A stretch of DNA of 64,000 bases from an uncultured Prevotellaceae bacterium (GTDB taxonomy: Bacteria > Bacteroidota > Bacteroidia > Bacteroidales > Bacteroidaceae): the NCBI GenBank assembly GCA_902776665.1, contig CACYQZ010000002.1, positions 74,329-138,328 on the forward strand, written 5' to 3'. The notes beneath the pieces were generated by a model that saw nothing but the letters and a program-made list of their open reading frames with translations, was not told the origin of the DNA and did no database searches. Positions 18,729 to 27,436 of this stretch are shown here, piece after piece; positions within the stretch are counted from its first letter, which is position 1, and each line of letters starts with the position of its first letter. The position numbers and the translations under genes were made by a program.

Positions 18729-20663
18729 TTACTTCACTTCCTCGAAATCAGCGTCTTGCACTTCGTCGTTGGGATTCGACTGGGTCTGCTGACCGCCTTG
18801 GAAGCCGGCACCGCCGTTGAACGGGTCCTGGCCGCCGAATCCTGCACCGCCGGGCTGTGCGCCTGCCTGCTGATACATCTTGGCTGAGGCTGCCTGCATC
18901 ACGGTGTTGAGGTTGTTGATGGCGTTGTCGATGGCGGCAATGTCGCCCGACTTGTGAGCGTCTTTCAACTGCTGCACGGCGGCTTCGACATTGGCTTTCT
19001 CGTCGCCGAGTTTGTCGCCATTCTCGTTGAGGAAGGTCTCGGTCGAGAAAATCATCGAGTCGGCCTGATTGAGCTTATCGACGCGCTCGCGCTCCTTCTT
19101 GTCGGCCTCGGCAAACTGCTCGGCTTCGGCCTTCATACGGTTGATTTCGTCTTCGCTCAAGCCGCTGCTGGCCTCGATGCGGATGGCTTGTTCCTTGCCG
19201 GTCGCCTTGTCCTTGGCCGACACGTTGAGAATACCGTTGGCATCGATGTCGAAGGTGACTTCAATCTGGGGCACACCACGACGTGCGGGGGCGATTCCTT
19301 CGAGGTTGAACTGGCCAATCGACTTGTTCTGAGCTGCCATCGGACGCTCGCCTTGCAACACGTGGATGGTGACGGCGGTCTGGTTATCGACGGCGGTCGA
19401 GAAGGTTTCCGACTTCTTGCACGGAATGGTCGAGTTGGCATCAATCAACTTCGTCATCACGCCACCGAGCGTCTCGATTCCGAGCGTCAGCGGAGTCACG
19501 TCGAGCAGCACGATGTCGCCCACGCCGCCTTCCTTGTTCAGAATAGCACCCTGAATCGATGCACCGACAGCCACCACTTCATCGGGATTCACACCCTTCG
19601 ACGGCTCTTTGCCGAAATAGTTCTTCACGAGCGTCTGCACAGCAGGAATACGGCTCGAACCACCCACGAGAATCACTTCGTCGATGTCGCTGGTCGAGAG
19701 TTTGGCGTCGCGCACGGCGTTCTGGCAGGGCACGAGGCAAGCCTGAATCAGCGAGTGGGCGAGTTGCTCGAACTGGGCGCGTGTGAGCGTCTTTACAAGG
19801 TGCTTCGGCACACCGCCTTCTGCCGAGATATACGGCAGGTTGATTTCGGTCGTCGTGGTCGAGGAAAGTTCGATTTTCGCCTTCTCGGCAGCCTCTTTCA
19901 GGCGTTGCATTGCCATCGGGTCTTTCGACAGGTCGATGCCTTCGTCAGACTTGAATCCGCCGACGAGCCAGTCGATGATGACTTGGTCGAAATCGTCGCC
20001 ACCGAGGTGGGTGTCGCCATTCGTCGAGAGCACTTCAAACACGCCACCGCCGAATTCGAGAATCGAAATATCGAACGTACCACCACCGAGGTCGAACACG
20101 GCGATTTTCATATCCTTGTTGGCCTTATCGACACCGTAGGCCAGGGCTGCAGCCGTCGGCTCGTTGACGATGCGCTGCACGTTCAGACCGGCAATCTGTC
20201 CAGCCTCTTTCGTGGCCTGACGCTGCGAGTCGCTGAAGTAAGCAGGCACGGTGATGACGGCGTCGGTCACTTCCTGTCCGAGGTAGTCTTCAGCGGTCTT
20301 TTTCATCTTCTGGAGCACCATCGCCGAGATTTCCTGCGGCGTGTATTTGCGTCCGTCGATATCGACACGCGGATAACCTGCCTCGTTCACAACCGTGTAG
20401 GGCACGCGCTCGGCCTCTTTGCGGGCCTGCTCGTAGGTTTCACCCATAAAACGCTTGATGCTGTACACCGTGTTTTTCGGGTTTGTAATGGCCTGACGCT
20501 TGGCAGGGTCGCCCACCTTGCGCTCGCCTTCTTTCACAAAACCAACCACCGAGGGAGTTGTGCGCTTGCCCTCGCTGTTGGCGATTACTACTGGCTCGTT
20601 GCCCTCAAACACGGCAACGCAACTGTTGGTAGTTCCTAAGTCAATTCCAATAATTTTTCCCAT
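18729..20663 (-). CDS. dnaK: Chaperone DnaK (Hsp70)
   Basis: A 644-residue Hsp70 that binds exposed hydrophobic peptides in an ATP-controlled cycle with DnaJ and GrpE. Seen: the N-terminal [33 protein letters not shown], the [13 protein letters not shown] adenosine motif, substrate-domain [11 protein letters not shown], and a C-terminal Gly/Gln-rich tail ending in [15 protein letters not shown] acidic residues (QDADFEEVK). dnaJ and grpE are not adjacent. A sigma-54-like element with TGTCA repeats lies upstream. Confidence 0.97.
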   Translation of the reverse strand: MGKIIGIDLGTTNSCVAVFEGNEPVVIANSEGKRTTPSVVGFVKEGERKVGDPAKRQAITNPKNTVYSIKRFMGETYEQARKEAERVPYTVVNEAGYPRVDIDGRKYTPQEISAMVLQKMKKTAEDYLGQEVTDAVITVPAYFSDSQRQATKEAGQIAGLNVQRIVNEPTAAALAYGVDKANKDMKIAVFDLGGGTFDISILEFGGGVFEVLSTNGDTHLGGDDFDQVIIDWLVGGFKSDEGIDLSKDPMAMQRLKEAAEKAKIELSSTTTTEINLPYISAEGGVPKHLVKTLTRAQFEQLAHSLIQACLVPCQNAVRDAKLSTSDIDEVILVGGSSRIPAVQTLVKNYFGKEPSKGVNPDEVVAVGASIQGAILNKEGGVGDIVLLDVTPLTLGIETLGGVMTKLIDANSTIPCKKSETFSTAVDNQTAVTIHVLQGERPMAAQNKSIGQFNLEGIAPARRGVPQIEVTFDIDANGILNVSAKDKATGKEQAIRIEASSGLSEDEINRMKAEAEQFAEADKKERERVDKLNQADSMIFSTETFLNENGDKLGDEKANVEAAVQQLKDAHKSGDIAAIDNAINNLNTVMQAASAKMYQQAGAQPGGAGFGGQDPFNGGAGFQGGQQTQSNPNDEVQDADFEEVK

Positions 20664-20744
20664 AATCGTATGATTTTTAATTGTTTATATTTCATTTTTT
20701 TTCTTGATTTCGACGATTTTTCGAATCATCGACAATTCCTTGAT

Positions 20745-20761
20745 AACAAATGCCGTGCCAA
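20745..20761 (-). promoter_or_regulatory. Sigma-54-like -24/-12 promoter element upstream of dnaK
   Basis: On the minus strand TTGGCACGGCATTTGTT fits the sigma-54 consensus TTGGCACGnnnnTTGCT except for GT in place of GC at -12. It lies about 80 bases before the dnaK ATG. Upstream are four TGTCA pentamers (plus-strand TGACA at 20763, 20785, 20796, 20804) that could bind an activator. Confidence 0.5.
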
Positions 20762-20868
20762 CTGACACGTTTGGCTGAAAATGGTGACACAATTCTGACA
20801 TTTTGACACGAAAACACGAAAAAAGAGCGACTTTTCAGCCGCTCTTGTCATTGGATTTTGACGGAATT

Positions 20869-21888
20869 TTATTCGGAAATGGCCGCCATAATCTTCGTTT
20901 CGAGTTCCTCGCAAAGTTCGGGATTGTCTTTGAGCAGGGCTTTCGTGGCATCGCGACCCTGCGCGAGTTTCGAGTCGCCATAGCTGAACCACGAACCCGA
21001 TTTCTGGATGATGCCGTATTCCACGCCGAGGTCGAGAATCTCACCGATTTTCGAGATGCCCTCGCCGAAGGTGATTTCAAATTCTGCCTTGCGGAACGGC
21101 GGTGCCACCTTGTTTTTCACGACTTTCACGCGCACCTGATTGCCCACGACTTGGTCGCCGTCTTTCAGCGACGTGACGCGACGGATGTCGAGGCGCACCG
21201 AAGCGTAGAATTTCAGGGCATTTCCGCCCGTCGTCGTCTCAGGATTGCCAAACATCACGCCGATTTTCTCGCGCAACTGGTTGATGAAAATGCAGGTGGT
21301 GTTCGTCTTGGCGATGGTCGAGGTCAGTTTGCGCAGGGCCTGACTCATCAGTCGGGCGTGCAGACCAACGGCCGAATCGCCCATGTCGCCCTCGATTTCC
21401 TTCTTCGGCGTGAGCGCAGCCACCGAGTCGATGACGATGATATCCACAGCCGAGGAGCGAATCAGTTGGTCGGCAATTTCGAGCGCCTGCTCGCCGTTGT
21501 CAGGCTGGGCAATGTAGAGGTTGTCAATATCGACACCGAGTTTCTGGGCATAGAAACGGTCGAAAGCGTGCTCAGCGTCGATGAATGCGGCGATTCCGCC
21601 CGTTTTCTGACATTCGGCAATGGCGTGGATGGCGAGCGTCGTCTTACCGCTCGACTCCGGACCATAAATCTCGATGATTCGGCCTTTCGGATAGCCGCCC
21701 ACGCCCAGCGCAGCGTTCAGTCCGAGGCTTCCCGTCGGAATCACATCAACGTTTTCTATCTGTTCGTCGCCGAGTTTCATAATGGAGCCTTTTCCGAAGT
21801 CTTTTTCAATCTTCGACATCGCGGCTTGCAACGCCTTCAGCTTCTCGCTGTTGGGGTTCACGGTGGTGGTTTCTTTTTCTTTTGCCAT
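20869..21888 (-). CDS. recA: Recombinase RecA
   Basis: A 339-residue recombinase that forms filaments on ssDNA and promotes strand exchange. Visible: Walker A in [13 protein letters not shown], the FIDAEHAFD catalytic-Glu segment, the L1/L2 loops including [21 protein letters not shown], and [10 protein letters not shown] (Walker B). The length is normal for Bacteroidales. It has its own -7 box and is transcribed away from pckA. Confidence 0.97.
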   Translation of the reverse strand: MAKEKETTTVNPNSEKLKALQAAMSKIEKDFGKGSIMKLGDEQIENVDVIPTGSLGLNAALGVGGYPKGRIIEIYGPESSGKTTLAIHAIAECQKTGGIAAFIDAEHAFDRFYAQKLGVDIDNLYIAQPDNGEQALEIADQLIRSSAVDIIVIDSVAALTPKKEIEGDMGDSAVGLHARLMSQALRKLTSTIAKTNTTCIFINQLREKIGVMFGNPETTTGGNALKFYASVRLDIRRVTSLKDGDQVVGNQVRVKVVKNKVAPPFRKAEFEITFGEGISKIGEILDLGVEYGIIQKSGSWFSYGDSKLAQGRDATKALLKDNPELCEELETKIMAAISE

Positions 21889-21927
21889 AGTGGTTGGATG
21901 TTTTAATCAGTTAAAAAAAATCTCTCG

Positions 21928-21935
21928 CAAAATTA
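21928..21935 (-). promoter_or_regulatory. -7 promoter box for recA
   Basis: TAATTTTG on the minus strand matches TAnnTTTG, 40 bases before the recA ATG. Confidence 0.6.
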
Positions 21936-22061
21936 CGAAAATTTTGTCGATTGGCAAAAAATATTTTCGTTTTTTTATCTTTTTAAGCCGAAAAACCGAC
22001 GAATCAAAAACCTTGTAAAATTTATTCGAGATATTTTTGCCTGTGTATCAAGAATTTTTTG

Positions 22062-22069
22062 TACCTTTG
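22062..22069 (+). promoter_or_regulatory. -7 promoter box for pckA
   Basis: TACCTTTG matches TAnnTTTG; the leader to the pckA ATG is about 60 bases. The spacing to the nearest upstream TTTTTG is longer than ideal. Confidence 0.6.
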
Positions 22070-22133
22070 CACCCTGAAAATAAAAAGATTCAGATTTCAG
22101 GATATACATTCACTTAAAAAATAAAAAAAATCT

Positions 22134-23756
22134 ATGGTTACATTCGACAAATCAGTATTGGAGAAGTACGGTATTACCGGTACTACTGAAGTGGTCTATA
22201 ACCCCTCGTACGAGCAACTCTTCGAGGAGGAGACCAAGGAAGGACTTGAGGGCTTTGAGATTGGTAAGAACACCGAACTCGACGCTGTGAACGTGATGAC
22301 GGGCATCTACACGGGTCGCTCGCCTAAGGACAAGTTCATCGTGATGGACGAGAACTCGAAAGACACCGTTTGGTGGACTTCCGACGAATACAAAAACGAC
22401 AACCACCCCGCTTCCGAGGAGACTTGGAAGGCCGTGAAAGACATTGCCAAGAAAGAGCTGAGCAACAAGCGCCTCTTCGTCATCGACGGTTTCTGCGGTG
22501 CCAACGAAGACACGCGCATGGCCGTTCGCTTCATCATGGAAGTGGCTTGGCAGGCTCATTTCGTGAAGAATATGTTCATCCGTCCGACGGAGGCCGAACT
22601 CGAAAACTTCACACCCGACTTCATCGTCTATAACGCTTCGAAGGCGAAGGTTGAGAACTATCAGGAACTCGGCTTGAACAGCGAGACCGCCGTTGTCTTC
22701 AACGTGACCTCGAAAGAGCAGGTGATCATCAACACTTGGTATGGCGGCGAAATGAAGAAGGGTATGTTCTCGATGATGAACTACTTCCTGCCGCTGAAGG
22801 GCATTGCTTCGATGCACTGCTCGGCCAACACCGATATGAAGGGCGAGAACACCGCTATCTTCTTCGGTCTGTCTGGTACTGGTAAGACAACGCTCTCGAC
22901 CGACCCGAAGCGCCTTTTGATTGGCGACGACGAGCACGGATGGGACGACAACGGCGTCTTCAACTTCGAAGGTGGTTGCTATGCAAAGGTCATTAACCTC
23001 GACAAGGACTCTGAGCCCGACATCTACAACGCCATCAAGCGCGATGCCCTGCTGGAGAACGTGACGGTGGCCGAAGACGGCAAAATCGACTTCGCCGACA
23101 AGAGCGTGACCGAGAACACCCGCGTTTCCTACCCCATTGAGCACATCGAGAAAATCGTGCTGCCCGTAGCCGGCAAGAGCGCAGGTCCCGCAGCGAAGAA
23201 CGTCATCTTCCTCAGTGCCGACGCATTCGGTGTGCTGCCTCCCGTGTCGATTCTCGACCCCGAGCAGACGAAATACTACTTCCTCAGCGGTTTCACGGCT
23301 AAACTCGCCGGTACCGAGCGCGGTATCACCGAGCCCACTCCGACCTTCTCGGCTTGCTTCGGTCAGGCATTCCTCGAACTGCATCCCACGAAATATGCCG
23401 AGGAACTCGTCAAGCGCATGGAAAAGAGCGGTGCAAAGGCTTATTTGGTGAACACCGGTTGGAACGGCACAGGCAAGCGCATCTCTATCAAGGACACGCG
23501 CGGCATCATCGATGCCATCCTCGGCGGTGCCATCCTGAACGCACCTACGAAGAAGATTCCTTACTTCAACTTCGAGGTTCCCACGGAACTTGAGGGCGTT
23601 GCCACTAACATCCTTGACCCGCGCGACACTTACGCCAACCCCGCCGAATGGGAAGAGAAGGCGAAGGATCTCGCTGGCCGCTTCATCAAGAACTTCAAGA
23701 AGTACGAAGGCAACGACGCTGGCAAGGCTCTCGTGGCTGCCGGTCCGCAGTTGTAA
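22134..23756 (+). CDS. pckA: Phosphoenolpyruvate carboxykinase (ATP)
   Basis: A 540-residue enzyme interconverting oxaloacetate plus ATP with PEP, CO2 and ADP. In succinate-forming Bacteroidales it mainly runs towards oxaloacetate, feeding the fumarate reductase encoded at 1.8-5.8 kb. Visible: [15 protein letters not shown], the [18 protein letters not shown] metal-site region, the kinase-1a motif [11 protein letters not shown], the kinase-2 segment [11 protein letters not shown] and the C-terminal [13 protein letters not shown]. The length is typical. A strong terminator follows. Confidence 0.97.
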   Translation: MVTFDKSVLEKYGITGTTEVVYNPSYEQLFEEETKEGLEGFEIGKNTELDAVNVMTGIYTGRSPKDKFIVMDENSKDTVWWTSDEYKNDNHPASEETWKAVKDIAKKELSNKRLFVIDGFCGANEDTRMAVRFIMEVAWQAHFVKNMFIRPTEAELENFTPDFIVYNASKAKVENYQELGLNSETAVVFNVTSKEQVIINTWYGGEMKKGMFSMMNYFLPLKGIASMHCSANTDMKGENTAIFFGLSGTGKTTLSTDPKRLLIGDDEHGWDDNGVFNFEGGCYAKVINLDKDSEPDIYNAIKRDALLENVTVAEDGKIDFADKSVTENTRVSYPIEHIEKIVLPVAGKSAGPAAKNVIFLSADAFGVLPPVSILDPEQTKYYFLSGFTAKLAGTERGITEPTPTFSACFGQAFLELHPTKYAEELVKRMEKSGAKAYLVNTGWNGTGKRISIKDTRGIIDAILGGAILNAPTKKIPYFNFEVPTELEGVATNILDPRDTYANPAEWEEKAKDLAGRFIKNFKKYEGNDAGKALVAAGPQL

Positions 23757-23782
23757 AAAGAGTAGTTGGATTTATCAAAAAG

Positions 23783-23819
23783 GAGGTCGTGTCTGTTATT
23801 TTTGACACGACCTCTTTTT
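23783..23819 (+). terminator. Rho-independent terminator of pckA
   Basis: GAGGTCGTGTC (23783-23793) pairs perfectly with GACACGACCTC (23804-23814) around a 10-base T-rich loop, followed by a run of T. Confidence 0.9.
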
Positions 23820-23843
23820 GTATGATGTCAGAGTAGAATTTGA

Positions 23844-24395
23844 TTAAAAATGGATGTTTTTGTCCTCGATATTTTTAAAACTCGCCACATACATACCCTT
23901 ATAGAAATAATGGTATAAAGCATAGCTTATTTCCTTTTGGGTTTTGCCCAACAAAGAAATATAAAAGGCATCAATGTACTTCGATCTCCTTTTTGTACCA
24001 TGCTCATCTGCGTCAATCATCAACATCGGATAATGCGGACTCAATGACTTAAAAATATCATCGTAAATGTTGGAAATCACCAACAATTCCAAGCCTTTTT
24101 CATGGCAAAATTGCTTCAGTCTAATGGGAGAAACACAATTGTCTGAAGTGCAAAAAGGCGTATAGTCATACACGATGACTTTCTCGTGTGTCGAAAGAAA
24201 TTCCTTCACTTGCGCCACCGTCACCTCATAAACGTAAGAATAATCTTGAATGTCAGAAATCCGTCCGTCGCATTTGACAACTCTTTCCTGCTGCTTTTGC
24301 GACAAATGGGAATAGCCCGATGTCAAACCTGCCAACTGTATGCAAGATGTAATGGTGAGCACCATGAAAACGATGGATAAAAAATGGCATTTCAT
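23844..24395 (-). CDS. Putative lipoprotein, possibly thioredoxin-fold, function unknown
   Basis: A 183-residue protein from the ATG giving MKCHFLSIVF, with a lipoprotein signal ending VLTITSC. The middle, KVIVYDYTPFCTSDNCVSPI followed by RLKQFCHEKGLELLVISN, has the order strand, cysteine-containing turn, helix, strand seen in thioredoxin-like proteins, but the cysteines are not a CxxC pair, so this is only a suggestion. It is AT-rich compared with its neighbours. The frame is open further upstream, but that part looks like the remnant of a different lipoprotein. Confidence 0.6.
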   Translation of the reverse strand: MKCHFLSIVFMVLTITSCIQLAGLTSGYSHLSQKQQERVVKCDGRISDIQDYSYVYEVTVAQVKEFLSTHEKVIVYDYTPFCTSDNCVSPIRLKQFCHEKGLELLVISNIYDDIFKSLSPHYPMLMIDADEHGTKRRSKYIDAFYISLLGKTQKEISYALYHYFYKGMYVASFKNIEDKNIHF

Positions 24396-24515
24396 GACGG
24401 CACTGTTATAGTCGGCAACGAACTGAAGTCGCTGCCGCATCCGCTTCCCTCTGCAACTTGCAAGTAGGGCGAGCAACAGAAATAAGCCGAGATATGTCTT
24501 CCGATGGTGCTTCAC
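24396..24515 (-). pseudogene. Remnant N-terminus of another lipoprotein fused in frame upstream
   Basis: The 40 codons before the preferred start encode a complete lipoprotein signal (LGLFLLLALLASC) and RMRQRLQFVADYNSA, which resembles the start of Bacteroidales TPR-type sensor lipoproteins. It then runs straight into the second signal peptide. Two lipoboxes in one frame are best read as a truncated gene abutting an intact one. Confidence 0.4.
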
Positions 24516-24544
24516 GGTACAGAGATTATTTCAACGGTACTTAG

Positions 24545-24616
24545 TACTCCCTCCGAGAATCGAACTCGGATCTAATCTTTAGGAGAGACTTGTTCTATCC
24601 ATTGAACTAAGGGAGC
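24545..24616 (-). tRNA. tRNA-Arg (anticodon CCT)
   Basis: A 72-nt cloverleaf on the minus strand: acceptor GCTCCCT/AGGGAGT with a G-T closing pair and discriminator A; anticodon stem AGTCT/AGATT with loop CTCCTAA, anticodon CCT (reads AGG); T arm CCGAGTTCGATTCTCGG. A TACCTTTG box lies 15 bases upstream. Confidence 0.92.
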
Positions 24617-24630
24617 AGTGTTTCTGGGTG

Positions 24631-24638
24631 CAAAGGTA
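24631..24638 (-). promoter_or_regulatory. -7 promoter box for tRNA-Arg
   Basis: TACCTTTG on the minus strand, 15 bases before the mature tRNA 5' end. Confidence 0.65.
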
Positions 24639-24698
24639 CAAAAAAAATATGCAAAACGCAAAATGATTGACCATTTTGCGTTTTGCACAGATGTTTTT

Positions 24699-27233
24699 TT
24701 ACTTTACGACGACTTTACGTCCGCCGACGATGTAGATGCCCTTCGGCAACTTCGTGGAGAGGATTTTCCTTCCTTGCAGGTCATAGACGTTCTGGTCGTT
24801 GGGTGTCGTTTCTTCGTTCAACTCAATGCCTGAAGGCGTCCAATCGGTTTCCTCGGGCGAGCGGAGGATATAGAGTTCTTCGATGATTTCGGAACCGGTG
24901 GGATGCGTGCCGTAGATGGCATAGATGTTGAAACGCTTGTCGGTGAGGTCGCTCGGAACGGTGATGCCCTTGACGCCCAGCACGTTGTAGAGTCGGGCGA
25001 TGCGGTTCTCGTCATCGTCGAGCACGAAGATGTTCTTGTCGCGCAACAGCGGTGTCTTTTCCACAACCACATAGTCGGCATAGTAGCGCGGCGAGAGGTC
25101 CGTAGCCTTCAAGGCCGTCGGTTGAACTTCGCTGCCCTCGGTGACGGTGAGGTCGGAGGCCGGTTTCGTCGGCGAGAACTGCGGCATGTTGTTGAGATGC
25201 TGCAATTTTCCGATGAGTTTACCACTGACGATGTCGTTTTGCTTAAGGCTGAGGCCCGTCTTGTTGAGGACGATGGCACCCGTTGCGTCGCGGACGTAGA
25301 TGTCGTTTTGATAGACATAGAGCACTTCCGCATTTTCGAGTGAGAGAATCGACTCCTGACCCTCGTCGAAGGCTTTGAAGGCGGCGATTTGGTTGGTTTC
25401 GGGCAGTGTCGCCACGGTGACCTCGCACGAGGCTGTAACGCCGTTGTTGCTCTCGACGGTGATGGTCGTTGTGCCTTCGCTCACGCCGTGGATATTGCCT
25501 TCCTGATCGACGGTGACGATGCTTTCGTCAGCCGATTTCCACGTGAGTGTGTAACTGACGTATTCGGGCACAGCCTTGACAGGGAGTTGCTGTGTGATGC
25601 CAGTGGGTAGAGCATAGGTTTCGGGCAGAATCAGTTCGCGCAGCACATAGGTGTTTTCAATGCCGAAACTGATGACGCCATTTCGCTCTGTGATGTTGAT
25701 CAGACCGAATTTTGTCTCTTTTCCAGCCCAAGTCAGCAGATTGGCGGGCGAGGTGACGTTGTTGAGCGTGGTGACTCTTCCAGTGCCAGGGTAGGGATCG
25801 GCAGCCGCAGCACCATTGTTTCCTCGTGCGCGTACCAATACATAATAGTTGTGGGCAGGATTGTCATTGACATTGTTTTGGCTCCACACCGACGTGTTGG
25901 TGGAATCGACGCGGAAAACGAGCAGGCCGTGCCCTGGCAGATAGGTGTCCCAACGCGTATTCTGTCGGTTTTCAAGAATGAAAAACTCTTTATTGACAGG
26001 TGTGTTGATGCGGAAGCCCGTGTTGCTTTCGTTGACTCGTTCGAGCGAATACTCGCCTTCCTCTTCGATGACTTGGGGTGTAGCCCAACCTGCCATGTAA
26101 CGCTCGAAAAGCGAATAGCCGGCAGGTGTGCGCGAATTGTTCAGATAGCCGCCACCAGCCATCAGCGACCAGTTGGCCGGATGGACGCTCTGTCCGCCAC
26201 CCTCGGCATAGTCGGTGTCGTAAAAGTCGGGCAGTCCAAGCACGTGGCTGAACTCGTGGCAGATGGTTCCGATACCATCGATGTCGCGACCAGTTTCGCG
26301 TCCACGAAGTTCCGTCGAACAAGCATAGCGGTTCAGATAGACGCCGTCTTTCCTGATTTTATAGCCTGTCGAAGGGTTGTAGATGTAGTAAGCGTGAGGC
26401 CATACGAGGCGGCTGTCGTTGCCAGTGACGTGCGAGCCGTGACCGGCGAAAATGAAGTAAATCATATCGACATTTCCGTCCTTGTCACCGTCGTAGTCGG
26501 CAAAATTGACATTGGCATCAATCGCATTACAAGCATCGACCGTCATCGTCACTGTTCTTTTCGTACCATTGGAATAATACTTGCTTCGGTCTATTTTCAC
26601 AGGACCGACAATGTCGAACTGCGGTGTGAAAACGCCCATCGAATTGTCGCGGAAATAATCGACAACGGAGCCCGTGCAGGGTATTCGCGTGTTCTTGTAG
26701 TCGTAGTAGCCCGTGAAATTCTCCTTTTTAATCAAGTCTGTGACGACTTCGGTGTAGTTCTCCTGATCGAACTCGCAGTCGTTGAACTCGACGAGCACGA
26801 CCAGTCCGCGAAACTTCGTGTAGTCGTAAATTGGTGCGCGATGCTTTTGCGAAGCCTTTCGGCGAAGGGTATATTCCTCGTTTTTCACCTTGACGGCCTG
26901 CTCCGTCATCTTTGGTTTCAGGTATTTCCGCGTAGCGGCGAGGAACGCCCGTTCCTTGCTTTGGCGCATCGGCTCGTCGTGTGCGATTTGGTTGCTCGGA
27001 ACCAGTTCGCCCTCGGCATTTTGCTGGGCATAGACGTAGAAACCCTGTTCGTTGCGCACGATGGAATAACCATCTTCGGTTACGTTGAAATGGAGGAACT
27101 CATCGCCAATAAGGCGGATGGTGAGTTCTGTGCCGTCGGGCTGTTTCACCTTGGCCGTAGTGCCTTCGGCGGGGATGGCCTTCATTTGCGAACAGACGGC
27201 AATCGTCAGTAGAATCAGTAGAAGTCGTTTCAT
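24699..27233 (-). CDS. Secreted M6-family metalloprotease with C-terminal sorting tail
   Basis: An 844-residue exported protease. After the signal peptide (RLLLILLTIAVCSQMKA) comes a propeptide region and a catalytic M6 domain with the zinc motif CHEFSHVLGLPDFYDTDY (HExxHxxGxPDxYD). A Big2-like Ig domain follows (YTLTWKSADESIVTVDQEG), then further beta domains, and the tail VYDLQGRKILSTKLPKGIYI typical of exported Bacteroidales proteins. ATG at 27233 was preferred over an in-frame TTG. It may degrade host or dietary proteins at the cell surface. Confidence 0.9.
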   Translation of the reverse strand: MKRLLLILLTIAVCSQMKAIPAEGTTAKVKQPDGTELTIRLIGDEFLHFNVTEDGYSIVRNEQGFYVYAQQNAEGELVPSNQIAHDEPMRQSKERAFLAATRKYLKPKMTEQAVKVKNEEYTLRRKASQKHRAPIYDYTKFRGLVVLVEFNDCEFDQENYTEVVTDLIKKENFTGYYDYKNTRIPCTGSVVDYFRDNSMGVFTPQFDIVGPVKIDRSKYYSNGTKRTVTMTVDACNAIDANVNFADYDGDKDGNVDMIYFIFAGHGSHVTGNDSRLVWPHAYYIYNPSTGYKIRKDGVYLNRYACSTELRGRETGRDIDGIGTICHEFSHVLGLPDFYDTDYAEGGGQSVHPANWSLMAGGGYLNNSRTPAGYSLFERYMAGWATPQVIEEEGEYSLERVNESNTGFRINTPVNKEFFILENRQNTRWDTYLPGHGLLVFRVDSTNTSVWSQNNVNDNPAHNYYVLVRARGNNGAAAADPYPGTGRVTTLNNVTSPANLLTWAGKETKFGLINITERNGVISFGIENTYVLRELILPETYALPTGITQQLPVKAVPEYVSYTLTWKSADESIVTVDQEGNIHGVSEGTTTITVESNNGVTASCEVTVATLPETNQIAAFKAFDEGQESILSLENAEVLYVYQNDIYVRDATGAIVLNKTGLSLKQNDIVSGKLIGKLQHLNNMPQFSPTKPASDLTVTEGSEVQPTALKATDLSPRYYADYVVVEKTPLLRDKNIFVLDDDENRIARLYNVLGVKGITVPSDLTDKRFNIYAIYGTHPTGSEIIEELYILRSPEETDWTPSGIELNEETTPNDQNVYDLQGRKILSTKLPKGIYIVGGRKVVVK

Positions 27234-27312
27234 TTTTGTCAAAATTTTTGTTGTCGGTTATTAGTTATTGTTTACGGTTTAATTTCTAATGATTTTAAAA
27301 AAAATACGGCGA

Positions 27313-27320
27313 CAAAGGTA
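27313..27320 (-). promoter_or_regulatory. -7 promoter box for the M6 protease
   Basis: TACCTTTG on the minus strand, about 80 bases before the ATG. Confidence 0.6.
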
Positions 27321-27436
27321 CTGATTATAATTGAAATGTGCAAATTTTTGTAGATTTTTTCGTTTTTTCTTTTTTTGTAGATTTTTTTTGGAGTTGAAAT
27401 TAAACGATTCGCCCGTTCTTACGTCTTATGTTGGAT

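Noticed and set aside
18954..20639. 561-codon open frame on the plus strand
   Set aside because: Opposite strand of dnaK; composition artefact.
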